Of a stretch of DNA of 64,000 bases, positions 46,238 through 55,819 are shown piece after piece. This DNA is from Bacteroides sp. UBA7333. Its GTDB lineage: Bacteria; Bacteroidota; Bacteroidia; Bacteroidales; Bacteroidaceae. Made by a program: the position numbers and the translations under genes. Under the pieces are notes generated by a model that made no database searches, had not been told where the DNA came from, and saw nothing but the letters and a program-made list of their open reading frames with translations. Every line of letters begins with the position of its first letter. The stretch's first letter is position 1. The DNA lies in assembly GCA_002471195.1 (NCBI GenBank), contig DKPN01000014.1, forward strand, positions 1-64,000. Direction: 5' to 3'.

Positions 46238-48757
46238 TTATTTATTCGTCACCAATTTGAATATTGATGTTTCGTGTCCATGATCGATTTTAAGAACACA
46301 AACTTCATCTTTTATACCTTCTGTGTGTAATCGGTAATTTCCATTCATACAAACTCCCAAACTACATTCGACCAACTTAACTCCCGATATAGAATAAATG
46401 GCATACTTCACCACTTCGGGCGATTCTAAGTTCAATTGAAGATAGCAGTTTGTACGATCGTATAGAACACCGATGTTTTTTGAATGCGATATTACATCAT
46501 TTTCGACTCCTGATGCGTTGGTATCATAGATGGCTGAAAACTCTTTTAAGTCGAGGTCGTAGCCTGCACCTACAGTATGTCCGGAGGCATTAACCATCAT
46601 CTTAAAACTATTAAAACTGATGGGCCATACAGCGATATCGTTGCTTCCTGCCATTAAATCGTCGGTAGAAATCTCAATTACATTGTCAGCATTGGGTTGC
46701 AAGGATGAGTATTCATTGGTTATGGCCGCCGTTTTATTATTTAAAGAAAAGCTAATCATTAAGCTATTCACCGGAATATTATGCGGATTAAATACAAATC
46801 GTATTTTAGAGGGTTTGCTGTAAAGATTGATTTTTTTGCTTAGCTGCAAATAGGGTGCACGAGTCGAAGTATAATCGTAATGCACATTCAAACTTTCGCC
46901 AACTGTTTTCTTTATACCTTTTATGTTGGATACTACCTGAAAGGTTTCATCGTTAAAATCGACAACAGGCAACAGAGGGGCATTGGTCATTTCGACATTC
47001 ACCTTTAGCGATCCTTCAAAGTTGTTGAGTTTGCCGACTATCTGAGATGAACCATTGGCAAGGGCACTCAACACTCCTTTATTGACTCGACATACATTAT
47101 TATCGGCTATCGTCCATTGAAAAGCATTCGGATCCATCAATACATTTTTTCCTTTAATATTGGTATACACCTCTATTGGATAAGTACTCTTATCATCTAA
47201 AAGAACCGAATCAAGACGGACAGAAAAGTCGGAACTTTGAACCACACTTACGGGCTTAGTAACCTCTACATTACCATATTTGGCTTTTATGTATCCGCTG
47301 GTAGCAGGACCGGTTACAATAAAATTTCCATCACCGTCAATGTAACCAATATCACTCGAACAGCTTAACTGAACATTCTGAAGATCTTCCGAAAGCATTT
47401 TACCATATCTATTAAACCCCATCACCATAGGGCGCAATATAGTGTAACAAGGCATTTCGAACTTATAATTCCAAAACTCTAATCGGTCAATCTCGTTCGA
47501 CTCTACCGATGTATCGATAACCAACCAACCATTGCCCACCGATCGTTCTTTTCCATCCGAAGGCTTGTTGGCTACCCTATTGCTCACAATCATTTCAGAC
47601 GATCCACCACCATCTAAACCCACCGCATCGTTGGCACCATAATACTTTAATATATCGCAGGCTTCTGCCGTTTTCAATCCCTTCGAAACAGACGTTTTAC
47701 CATCGGCAACAAAAAGATACAACCAACGTTTATCGGCCGATGATGCTATAATAGTACGCGGATAAGCCATAGCATTGTAAGCTTCGCTCTCATTGCGTGA
47801 TGTTTGCTCGCCGGCACGCATCAATACAGCATTACCACCTACCATTTGGTATATTTCAGGATAAGTATTATAGGTGACCGAGCGAACTTTCATCTGAATA
47901 GTTACCTCATCTCCTGCTTTTAGCTTTTGCAGAAAAGCACGGGCACCGCCTATTGCCGACAAAACCGATTCGTGTGGCGCTATGGCATTGCCACCTGTGT
48001 TTTCAATGGTTTGCCCTACTATGCATCTTACGGGTTGATTAATTTGCCATGTTTCGCCGGGCGCCAGCGTTAAATATACCTCTGTACGATCAACTCCAAC
48101 TAGGTTTCCATAATTTTCATCCGGACGAGTAACCGGGCCTGCATATCTATTAAAGAAAGTCATCTCACGGTTAGGATCGAATGCCCTGGGTATATTCACA
48201 TCGTAAAACTTGTATGAACCATTCTGGCCGGCTGTTACTTCACCTTCAAACTCGGCATGGTCGATAAATGGTACTTTGTTTTTATCAATCGATGCAATAC
48301 TCCACCAAGCATCGCGAGGTTGGCGTTGCATCACCCCATCTTTAGCACTGGCACTACGAGGAGCTCCTAATGGAAATTCACGATGATCGGTGACATTAAA
48401 AAAATCGCCATTAATACCACAATAGGCATGATGAGCCTCATAAGTAGAACGTTCGCAGGCTTTGCTCACCAACTCTGTTCCACCCATTTTATCGTTGGCC
48501 AAGAAGGTTTCTACATTATTATAGGGATTTTGCAAATCGAGTTTCAATATATAAACATAGATGGGTATCTCTTTTAAATAGAGTGAGAAGTATGTGGTTC
48601 CGGGGCCCACGGTACGATATTCGAGTGTATCGAGTGTGCACTCTTTAGTGCCCACAAGGAGCGTTCGGTTATTTTCATTGGCTGCCTCGCTTGTTTGCCC
48701 CATTGCAGGATTCAGGATAGCGAATAAAAGAGTTCCTATTAACAGATGTTTTTTCAT
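46238..48757 (-). CDS. phosphodiester glycosidase paralogue 2, T9SS cargo
   Basis: An 839-residue secreted phosphodiester glycosidase-family protein. A signal peptide (about 1-20) precedes the catalytic domain, which has GINGDFFN (Asp118), YPRTIIASSAD (Arg334, Thr335) and GLDGGGSSEM (Asp382), the conserved motifs of the family. Ig-like and sugar-binding-like modules follow (about 410-740), then a weakly conserved T9SS sorting domain. In the family the known reaction is hydrolysis of GlcNAc-1-phosphodiesters. It belongs to a run of three genes with the TolB-like and amidase genes. Upstream lies a 188-bp gap with a 22-nt repeat, so it may have its own transcript start. Confidence 0.88.
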   Translation of the reverse strand: MKKHLLIGTLLFAILNPAMGQTSEAANENNRTLLVGTKECTLDTLEYRTVGPGTTYFSLYLKEIPIYVYILKLDLQNPYNNVETFLANDKMGGTELVSKACERSTYEAHHAYCGINGDFFNVTDHREFPLGAPRSASAKDGVMQRQPRDAWWSIASIDKNKVPFIDHAEFEGEVTAGQNGSYKFYDVNIPRAFDPNREMTFFNRYAGPVTRPDENYGNLVGVDRTEVYLTLAPGETWQINQPVRCIVGQTIENTGGNAIAPHESVLSAIGGARAFLQKLKAGDEVTIQMKVRSVTYNTYPEIYQMVGGNAVLMRAGEQTSRNESEAYNAMAYPRTIIASSADKRWLYLFVADGKTSVSKGLKTAEACDILKYYGANDAVGLDGGGSSEMIVSNRVANKPSDGKERSVGNGWLVIDTSVESNEIDRLEFWNYKFEMPCYTILRPMVMGFNRYGKMLSEDLQNVQLSCSSDIGYIDGDGNFIVTGPATSGYIKAKYGNVEVTKPVSVVQSSDFSVRLDSVLLDDKSTYPIEVYTNIKGKNVLMDPNAFQWTIADNNVCRVNKGVLSALANGSSQIVGKLNNFEGSLKVNVEMTNAPLLPVVDFNDETFQVVSNIKGIKKTVGESLNVHYDYTSTRAPYLQLSKKINLYSKPSKIRFVFNPHNIPVNSLMISFSLNNKTAAITNEYSSLQPNADNVIEISTDDLMAGSNDIAVWPISFNSFKMMVNASGHTVGAGYDLDLKEFSAIYDTNASGVENDVISHSKNIGVLYDRTNCYLQLNLESPEVVKYAIYSISGVKLVECSLGVCMNGNYRLHTEGIKDEVCVLKIDHGHETSIFKLVTNK

Positions 48758-48848
48758 AATGCTTACTTTAAATCTATTTCAAAAACCATCATTGATGTGT
48801 CTATGCAAACACAGAAGATAGATTGTTGCCATTTATATTTGCAAACTA

Positions 48849-48941
48849 CTTATTCTCATTTGTGATATGTAGTTATTCACAAATGAGAATAAGATATTTC
48901 ACGGATGTGAATGTAATAGTTCACAACCCTAAATGTAAAGA
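48849..48941. repeat. 17-bp hairpin with 22-nt-phased TTCAC repeats
   Basis: In the 188-bp gap between phosphodiester glycosidases 3 and 2, a perfect 17-bp stem (CTTATTCTCATTTGTGA, 48849-48865, with 48877-48893) is followed by units starting TTCAC at 48876, 48898 and 48920, exactly 22 nt apart. Neighbouring units match at about 13-15 of 22 bases. There is no T run, so termination is uncertain. Confidence 0.7.
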
Positions 48942-48945
48942 ATCA

Positions 48946-51369
48946 TCATTGGGTGATTACAATCTTTATTGTTTCAATAATATTATTGCTTTTGGTTATC
49001 TGTAAAAGATAGGTTCCAGAGGGTAAAGATTCGACATTGATCTCTGCACTCTGCGGTTGTTTTTGCGCCTGATATATAAGTTTACCATTCATATCAAACA
49101 AGCACAAAACATCGATGGTACAATCGTCACTGTTTAGATTAATATTGAGCTTTCCGTTATGTACAGGATTTGGATACACCACAACACGTTTTGTTTGTTC
49201 AATATTTTCGAATCCGACAGTCACGTTTTTATACACCAATTCTAGTTTCTTAAATTGTATTTTATTATTGCCGGCACTATTTTCGGAAGCTGTTAAAGGA
49301 AACTTTATTGAGTATAAAGAAACCGGGAACAAGGCATGTTCAATCTCTTTCCCTAACAAATCGGTCATAGACAATGAAATTTCGGCATCTTGATTTTTAG
49401 CAATTGCTGTTGTATAATCGTAGGATGTATTATTAGTGCTAAGATTGTCTTTTGAGAAAATCTGCATTTTGGCAATACCGGCATTGCCCGGATTCAGTGT
49501 GAGATTGATGCCATCGGGCATACTATACAGCTTAAGGGCTGCAATCAATTCAATAAATGGCGATCGGCCAGAAGCATAGGTGTAAGATATTCCATCTTCC
49601 ACGATTTTGATATTCGAGAGATTGCTACTCGACTTAAAAGTCCATGGCTTTTCGCCATTCAATGGCAATATAGAGGCATATTGTGTAGTAGGTATTTCAA
49701 CATTTACTTTTAGGGTGCAATTCAGATCGTCAATATTGCCATGCACGTAGGTTGTTCCGTTTGCCAAACCTTTTATACGTCCATTTTCAATAGAACAAAT
49801 GGTTTGATCATCTACGATCCATTTCAAAACTTCAGGATCGATAGGATAATCTACCCCTTTTACGGTAGCAGTTATTTCGATGGCATAATCTTTAAAACCA
49901 TCTAACAGAACAGAGTCTAATCGTAATGAAATGCTCTCTTGTTTTAGATACTGAATATGAATAGCGGTTTCTAAGTTTCCGATTTTAGCCTTTAACATCC
50001 CGTCTTGATGGCCGTTGGCAAAAAAGCGGTTATCTTCCAACATACTTCCCGTAGAAGCTTCGCATGTGTAAGTGATATCCTTCACATCCACTTCAATTAA
50101 TTTGCCATACTGATTGTAGCCCAAAATAACCGGTGTGAAGGTGCCATATTTAGGAAGTTTCACACTTTTCGATTGAGGTAAGATCTCTGTTACGGTTAAG
50201 TCGTCAGCCGATTTATCCACTGCAAAAATACCATTACATACAGCTCTTTCGCGACCATCGCTACAGTTATTCATCATACCATAATGGTCGATATATAAAC
50301 CGCTTGAGCCACCACCATCAAGATTAATGGCTGTAGCTGCACCCATATTTTTCATGATATCGGCCAAATGTTTTGTTGTAACTCCGCTAGAGATTGGTGA
50401 GCGTCCATCAACCACACAAAAATAGACTTTTGATTGATCGGCAGAATAACCTGCTGCAGTACGTGGGTGTCTTTCGGCCCAATCATTGTCTTCTACAACA
50501 CCATTTTTAAGAATAGTGCGGTCGCCTCCTACCATTGCAGTGATGTACTGTTTTGAAGTGCTAGCGGGGTGAATATCTACAACGATCGAAATCTCATCGC
50601 CTGCTTTCAATTGCTGCAAAGGAACAGCACCTATCCCATGGCCCGAAAGTACAGCTTGGTTGGGTTCCATTCGTGTATTGCCCTTTTTATCAATCACTCT
50701 TTCGACCACCACTTTCACCTCTTTATTAACCGCCCATGTTTCTTGGGGAGTTAACTTCACCAGAACCTCAGTTCCATAATCGTTTGTACGAGTATACTTA
50801 CCATACAAAGTAGTATATAACATCAAATGATCGGTGTTGCGTGTTTTATTAAAATCATGAATAGGATACGACTGATCACCTATCTTCAGGTAAGAACTAG
50901 CTATGTTCATATTATCAATTACAACCTTACTGCCATTGAAAGTCAAATGGGGTGTGTTGCTGGGAGTACGCCCTATTTGTCCTTCTACCACACTGCCATG
51001 TATAGGATATCCCACATCGCCTGAGGTTACAAAGAAGTCGGCATTGATACCTGTAAAATAGTTTTTACCTGAAACACTTTTACGCTTTGCCATAGAGCTG
51101 ATGCCCTCGGTAGTAAGTAAAGAGTCTTTGCCGTGCACGGCTTCAAAAGTAATATTAGGGTTATTAGCATCTATCTCCAAATAAAAAGTTCGTAACTTCA
51201 CAGTTGGAGTATAGTAGTGCATAGCGGTATAATAAGTTCCGGGACCTATTTTATAATGTTCCAAAGTATCGGCTTGATATTCGACACCGGCAATATTAAT
51301 GGTAGTTTGCGCATTTAATGCCAAACACAAAAATGCAGCCTGAAGTAGAAGGGGTAGTTTTTTTTTCAT
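48946..51369 (-). CDS. phosphodiester glycosidase paralogue 3, T9SS cargo
   Basis: An 807-residue secreted phosphodiester glycosidase-family protein with the best motif set of the three: GINADFF (Asp111), HPRTAAGYSAD (Arg303, Thr304) and NLDGGGSSGLYI (Asp351). Signal peptide about 1-20. Ig-like and sugar-binding-like modules span about 375-700. The T9SS sorting domain begins with VVVYPNPVHNGKLNI and ends in IKIVITQ. I start at 51369 (MKKKLPLLLQ): the frame is open upstream to 51480, but the extra 37 residues have no signal-peptide character and span structured leader DNA. It follows the DUF4623-like gene across two hairpins and may have its own promoter. Confidence 0.9.
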   Translation of the reverse strand: MKKKLPLLLQAAFLCLALNAQTTINIAGVEYQADTLEHYKIGPGTYYTAMHYYTPTVKLRTFYLEIDANNPNITFEAVHGKDSLLTTEGISSMAKRKSVSGKNYFTGINADFFVTSGDVGYPIHGSVVEGQIGRTPSNTPHLTFNGSKVVIDNMNIASSYLKIGDQSYPIHDFNKTRNTDHLMLYTTLYGKYTRTNDYGTEVLVKLTPQETWAVNKEVKVVVERVIDKKGNTRMEPNQAVLSGHGIGAVPLQQLKAGDEISIVVDIHPASTSKQYITAMVGGDRTILKNGVVEDNDWAERHPRTAAGYSADQSKVYFCVVDGRSPISSGVTTKHLADIMKNMGAATAINLDGGGSSGLYIDHYGMMNNCSDGRERAVCNGIFAVDKSADDLTVTEILPQSKSVKLPKYGTFTPVILGYNQYGKLIEVDVKDITYTCEASTGSMLEDNRFFANGHQDGMLKAKIGNLETAIHIQYLKQESISLRLDSVLLDGFKDYAIEITATVKGVDYPIDPEVLKWIVDDQTICSIENGRIKGLANGTTYVHGNIDDLNCTLKVNVEIPTTQYASILPLNGEKPWTFKSSSNLSNIKIVEDGISYTYASGRSPFIELIAALKLYSMPDGINLTLNPGNAGIAKMQIFSKDNLSTNNTSYDYTTAIAKNQDAEISLSMTDLLGKEIEHALFPVSLYSIKFPLTASENSAGNNKIQFKKLELVYKNVTVGFENIEQTKRVVVYPNPVHNGKLNINLNSDDCTIDVLCLFDMNGKLIYQAQKQPQSAEINVESLPSGTYLLQITKSNNIIETIKIVITQ

Positions 51370-51397
51370 AATTGATAATCGAATAAGGTGAAACAAA

Positions 51398-51456
51398 AAA
51401 GACTGTATCGACTTATATCGATTATGATAAAGATATAAATCAAAGATACAGTCTTT
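51398..51456 (-). other. structured leader or terminator hairpin before phosphodiesterase 3
   Basis: AAAGACTGTATC (51398-51409) pairs with GATACAGTCTTT (51445-51456). Inside, GACTTATATC (51410-51419) pairs with GATATAAATC (51432-51441) with one wobble or mismatch, so a stem of about 22 bp can form. A T run follows on the minus strand, giving it terminator character. Confidence 0.55.
51441..51448 (-). promoter_or_regulatory. -7 element inside the phosphodiesterase-3 leader
   Basis: The minus strand reads TATCTTTG, identical to the elements before the hybrid sensor and PUL2 susC. Transcription from here would start near 51434, about 65 nt before the ATG, and would break up the long hairpin. 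Confidence 0.4.
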
Positions 51457-51468
51457 AAAAAGAGCCAT

Positions 51469-51502
51469 ATAGCTCATCATTTACTCTTTAATGATGAGCT
51501 AT
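51469..51502 (-). terminator. hairpin after the DUF4623-like gene
   Basis: A 13-bp stem, ATAGCTCATCATT (51469-51481) with AATGATGAGCTAT (51490-51502), with an 8-nt loop, 14 nt after the stop at 51516. The T run (TTTTT) comes a few bases later on the minus strand, so termination may be partial. Confidence 0.5.
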
Positions 51503-51515
51503 GATGCGTATGTTC

Positions 51516-52940
51516 TTATTCAACAATAACTTTTGATGTTACTGTACCACTATTGTTAGTAGCTTTGATAATATAAATACCGGGAACTAAGTTGATAGAT
51601 GTAGCTAAAAATTTATCGGCTACTTTTTGTCCGTCAAGCGTATAAACTTCGATATTACCAACTTCAGATAAAAGAACTTGACCTTTAGCTGTAGTAATTT
51701 CTAAAGTAGAACCGTTTAATGCTTTAATACCAGTTCCATAAGCAGCCTCGATAGCCTCTTTTGTTCCAAAATCGTAAGCTACTGCACCACCGCGATTACA
51801 ATAAACAATAATACGCGACAAACCAGTAGTTTCATTATTTTTCACTCTAGGAAGCAAAGTTCTTTCGGGCACACTAACATTACCCATACCATCCTTAGGC
51901 AAATCGTAAACCAACTTCATTGAAGAAAATTCCATATTATCGTTCAAAGAAGACAATTTTAATGCTGTTGGAATAACGCCTAATTGGTTTGAACTACTAT
52001 AAATTACAAAGTTTCTTCCTGCATTATTAAATTCGGCAACTCCATTATTTCCGGTTGCTTCGGGAGAAACAGCTGTACGTGTAGCTTCATCAACAATATT
52101 ACCAAAAGAGTCGGCAATTGTTCCGTCTGACATATTATAAAGCGTAGCATAAGTATTGAAACCATCTAAATAGAATAGGTCATCATTCACAATACAAACA
52201 CGTGTACCTGTACCGTTGCTGGTTGCAGCTGCTGGATAATATGCATCAATATAAATTTGATCTGTATCATCCATCGGCTGTACTTGTCCGCCTACAAATC
52301 TCCATCTCAAAACAGTTTTACCAAATGCCTCGTTTTCTGAACCGGTAGATGTTCCCGAAAGAATTGTTCCTGTACCATTTACCACATCGCCTTTTGCATC
52401 GAAGTAGTCGAAACGGCCTTCCATTCCCGGAACAGGATAGCTCAACACTTGCTTAAACGAACCATCTTCTAAATTTACGGCATAACATTCGGGAGGGTTA
52501 TTCTCATTTCCTGCTGTCAACGACATTCTCCACAATAATACATTATCAGCATCGTCTACAGCTATATCATTGGCTTGCCATTCGCTGGCAACCTCTTCTC
52601 CAGCTTCGTTTGTGCCGCGTTTCCAAATAGCATCATCTATTTTTACGGTTTTAAGTTTTTCGCCGGTTGCAGCATTATATACTACTACACTTACGCCTTT
52701 GTGATTTGTTTCACGCAAAGGAATATACATTTTAGTACCGTCTTTGCTGATTGCCATACCGCGAGAACCCGCTCCAATAGTTCCATAATTTTGATTTCCT
52801 AATGCAGTATACCAACCCCATAAAGGTTTAATTGCATATCCATCAACCACATCGTAAGTTGCTGGATCGTTCTTAATTTGTTGAGCGCTTAATGACAATG
52901 CACTCACTGCTAACATTGAACCTAGTAATAACTTTTTCAT
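51516..52940 (-). CDS. DUF4623-like secreted protein, T9SS cargo
   Basis: A 474-residue secreted protein (signal peptide about 1-19, ending LSLSAQ). The body has propeller-like repeats, for example SRGMAISKDGTKMYIPLR (about 59-76) and a WRFVGGQVQP region, which fits DUF4623-type proteins of Bacteroidota as I remember them. The function of that family is unknown. The C-terminus (about 395-474) is a T9SS-type sorting domain with VYTLDGQKVADKF and GIYIIKATNNSG. It lies between the GHL10 enzyme and phosphodiester glycosidase 3 and is probably displayed on the cell surface as a binding or processing partner. Confidence 0.75.
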   Translation of the reverse strand: MKKLLLGSMLAVSALSLSAQQIKNDPATYDVVDGYAIKPLWGWYTALGNQNYGTIGAGSRGMAISKDGTKMYIPLRETNHKGVSVVVYNAATGEKLKTVKIDDAIWKRGTNEAGEEVASEWQANDIAVDDADNVLLWRMSLTAGNENNPPECYAVNLEDGSFKQVLSYPVPGMEGRFDYFDAKGDVVNGTGTILSGTSTGSENEAFGKTVLRWRFVGGQVQPMDDTDQIYIDAYYPAAATSNGTGTRVCIVNDDLFYLDGFNTYATLYNMSDGTIADSFGNIVDEATRTAVSPEATGNNGVAEFNNAGRNFVIYSSSNQLGVIPTALKLSSLNDNMEFSSMKLVYDLPKDGMGNVSVPERTLLPRVKNNETTGLSRIIVYCNRGGAVAYDFGTKEAIEAAYGTGIKALNGSTLEITTAKGQVLLSEVGNIEVYTLDGQKVADKFLATSINLVPGIYIIKATNNSGTVTSKVIVE

Positions 52941-52993
52941 AAGACAAAATTTTTTAGTTAAACATAGAAATCTAAATATTATTTTTAATATTG

Positions 52994-55789
52994 TTAATTG
53001 ATTAATTTAAAGACATCCGACTGCTGGTTGTATACGGCTTTTATCAAATAAATACCTTTGGCTAATTGGTTGAGTTCAATAGGTAGTTCGAGGCTATCGC
53101 CATTTATTTTTATACTTCCAAAATCTTTAATTAGCTTACCGGTTATGTCAAACATATATACTACTAAATCGGTATTTACTTTCGACGCGTCTATTTTTAA
53201 ATAATAATATCCGCCATCATTGATTAGCTGAAGAGGCTCCTGTGTTTCGACTTCCCAAATAGAATTAGGACCTAAATATCTAAACTTCACTACAGATGAC
53301 CATTCGGTTTGACCGCCGCTGTAATTAGCTCTGCATCTTACATAATAAGTATTGGGGGTCAGTGCTCCATAATCAACCTCATATTGATAAGCCGAAGTCG
53401 ATTTAGATATCAAATTTCTAACAGGGAAAGTTTCATCGGGTGACAAATGGAATTGGAAACCACTGGCATTCGAATTATTATCTATTTTTATAACAATTGA
53501 ATTATCGGCAACATTATCATTATTATTCGGTGATATAATGATAGGAATATTGGGTGATACAAATCGGGTAGTAAACCCAACGGCCTTTGTTTCTACATAT
53601 CGCCCATTCAACATCGTTTTCACTTTTGCGTAGTAGGTAGACACAGGGCTTAATAATCCGTGAGGCAAGGTATATTGTGTTACACCCGACACGCTATTTC
53701 TAAGAATAATTTCATCTTCCGAAAAGGTTAAAGCGGTAGATATGTATACTAGATAAGTAAGCCTCTCTTCCATTTCAATATTTTTCCATATGATGGTTGG
53801 AGTCAACTCAACATCAACTGCACCATTGGATGGAGAAGTAATATTAAACTCATCAACCATGAAACTTCTAACATCAGACACGCCATCATTATAACCCGCT
53901 TTGTGTGATAAAACACGCCAATAGTAAGTTCTTCCAACTGTCAAATCGCCCAACAACTCTGTTGAAAGTTGCCCTGATGTGGTAACTTTATGACTATGAA
54001 TGGTCGAAAAAGTAGATTGTTCTGAAATTTCGACCGTATACCAATCAGCATTCACTACATTCCAACTAAAGTTAAACACTCCTATCATGGTTGTTGCATT
54101 CAGAGGGTAAACCAAAGTTACCGGTTCACAATCACCTAATTCACCCGTCATAATAGTGGGTGTATACTCGTTTCCATAACGATCGAGAACTGCTACAGCT
54201 AGAGTGGTGTTACTTAAGTTGAGCGATGAATCGATAGTAAATTGTGGTGAATAACTCACACCCTGCAAATAGGTCGATATATTGTATACATTATCAGTCG
54301 ATAGCTGATCATTAGGAATGGCATATATTGTATATCTCACATTCGAATTATCAGAGCTCCACTCTAAATTAGTATTATTCAAACGAATATTATAAACCGG
54401 AGTAATCGTATTATTTACAGGCTTCCAGTCAATAGCCGGAACTAAAGATTTTTGTGCATACCAGTTTTTTTTCAAATAAGGCATTACACCCGGTACATTA
54501 TAGATGTATTTTGTCGAATAGAATACACTTCCCGGTGCACCATCTTTTGAGCTCACACGGTTACGATTGATTTGAAGACCTATCTCTTCGGGACCAAAAC
54601 GAGTTTGAGGAGCCTCTATATATTTATTTTGTTGCACAATAGAGCGTTCCATCGATGATAAAGCATCCCAAGAAACCTGTTCACCGCCTAGCTCAACCAC
54701 TTCATTGGGTTGTGATAAAGATCTATAGTCAGAACTTTCAATAGCAGAAATAGAATGACTACTATAAAAATGTTTCTTAAAACGGAAAACTAAATCCGAC
54801 CACCATGGACAGAGTACATCATAATCTTGCCCTGCAGAATAGGTGGTCCAATATAACTGTGGAGATATATAATCGACAGTTCCCTCCTTTAACCATGCTA
54901 CCGGATCGCAGTAAATTGTTTCGTAAGTATTTGAACCCGTTATTCCGGCTGGCAAAACAATACCCTCTTTTTGAGCTACAGCTTTATTTGTAGTCCAAAT
55001 TCCGAAAGGCGAAATTCCAAAACGAACATAAGGCTTGTTAGCCTGAATCATTTGATAAACTGAACTTACGGTTTTATTAATATTCTGTCTTCTCCAATCG
55101 CTTAAAGTCATATCGGCCGGTTTGTATAATCGCTGTGCCTCACCATCTAAGTCAGTAGGTGTACCACTATAAGCATAGAAATAATCATCAAACACAATTC
55201 CATCGACATCGTAATTGGTAATAATTTCTTCCACGATATCTGTGATACGTTGACGAACTTCGGGTAAGCCGGGATTCATAATTGAATTATAGGTGGTTCC
55301 CGATACCGGATAGGTCATTATCCAATCGGGGTTGGTTTTTCTATAATCGCCCTCTTCTCCATCCCAATAGTTTTTTGAAGTAGAAAAGCGGAACGGATTT
55401 ATCCAAGCATGTACTTCCATGCCTCTTTTATGCGCCTCTTCCAAAACAAAAGACAACGGATCATATCCTGGTTCGAGTCCTCTTTTAGCTACAAGATCTG
55501 ACGACCATGGCTCATAAGATGATTGATACATTGCATCACAACGACTTCTAACCTGAAAAAAAACAGCGTTTATATTTATAGATTGCAGATTATCTAAAAT
55601 TCTAATCATCTGGTCCTTTTGAGATTTAATAGATGAAGCATGTCCTGTACTTGGAATCTTTGCTGATGGCCAATCTAATGACCATACAGTAGCCAACCAC
55701 GTTGACCTCATTTCTCTTTTTGGTGCCTGAGCATTAGTGAAAGAGGACGAAAAGAACAAGAATAGAATAAAAGAATATAAGTATCTCAT
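52994..55789 (-). CDS. GHL10 (DUF187-type) glycosidase, T9SS cargo
   Basis: A 931-residue secreted enzyme of the glycosyl hydrolase-like 10 group (DUF187, YngK-like). A signal peptide (about 1-20) is followed by the TIM barrel (about 25-400) with REMRSTWLATVWSLDWP, INAVFFQVRSRCDAMY, EVHAWINPFRFS and DGIVFDDYFYAY, where Asp201-Asp202 are probable catalytic residues. Fibronectin/Ig-like domains (about 460-840) and a T9SS sorting domain (about 860-931) complete it. Family members have been linked to cell-wall or glycosaminoglycan-like substrates, but the exact bond cut is not settled. It follows the SusCD-lipoprotein set and is the first T9SS enzyme of PUL2. Confidence 0.87.
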   Translation of the reverse strand: MRYLYSFILFLFFSSSFTNAQAPKREMRSTWLATVWSLDWPSAKIPSTGHASSIKSQKDQMIRILDNLQSININAVFFQVRSRCDAMYQSSYEPWSSDLVAKRGLEPGYDPLSFVLEEAHKRGMEVHAWINPFRFSTSKNYWDGEEGDYRKTNPDWIMTYPVSGTTYNSIMNPGLPEVRQRITDIVEEIITNYDVDGIVFDDYFYAYSGTPTDLDGEAQRLYKPADMTLSDWRRQNINKTVSSVYQMIQANKPYVRFGISPFGIWTTNKAVAQKEGIVLPAGITGSNTYETIYCDPVAWLKEGTVDYISPQLYWTTYSAGQDYDVLCPWWSDLVFRFKKHFYSSHSISAIESSDYRSLSQPNEVVELGGEQVSWDALSSMERSIVQQNKYIEAPQTRFGPEEIGLQINRNRVSSKDGAPGSVFYSTKYIYNVPGVMPYLKKNWYAQKSLVPAIDWKPVNNTITPVYNIRLNNTNLEWSSDNSNVRYTIYAIPNDQLSTDNVYNISTYLQGVSYSPQFTIDSSLNLSNTTLAVAVLDRYGNEYTPTIMTGELGDCEPVTLVYPLNATTMIGVFNFSWNVVNADWYTVEISEQSTFSTIHSHKVTTSGQLSTELLGDLTVGRTYYWRVLSHKAGYNDGVSDVRSFMVDEFNITSPSNGAVDVELTPTIIWKNIEMEERLTYLVYISTALTFSEDEIILRNSVSGVTQYTLPHGLLSPVSTYYAKVKTMLNGRYVETKAVGFTTRFVSPNIPIIISPNNNDNVADNSIVIKIDNNSNASGFQFHLSPDETFPVRNLISKSTSAYQYEVDYGALTPNTYYVRCRANYSGGQTEWSSVVKFRYLGPNSIWEVETQEPLQLINDGGYYYLKIDASKVNTDLVVYMFDITGKLIKDFGSIKINGDSLELPIELNQLAKGIYLIKAVYNQQSDVFKLIN

Positions 55790-55819
55790 AACACGTGTTT
55801 TAAGAATTTAAATAGGCGC

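Noticed and set aside
48849..48941. CRISPR array
   Set aside because: Units of 22 nt are continuous and degenerate with no separate spacers, and no cas genes occur in the window.
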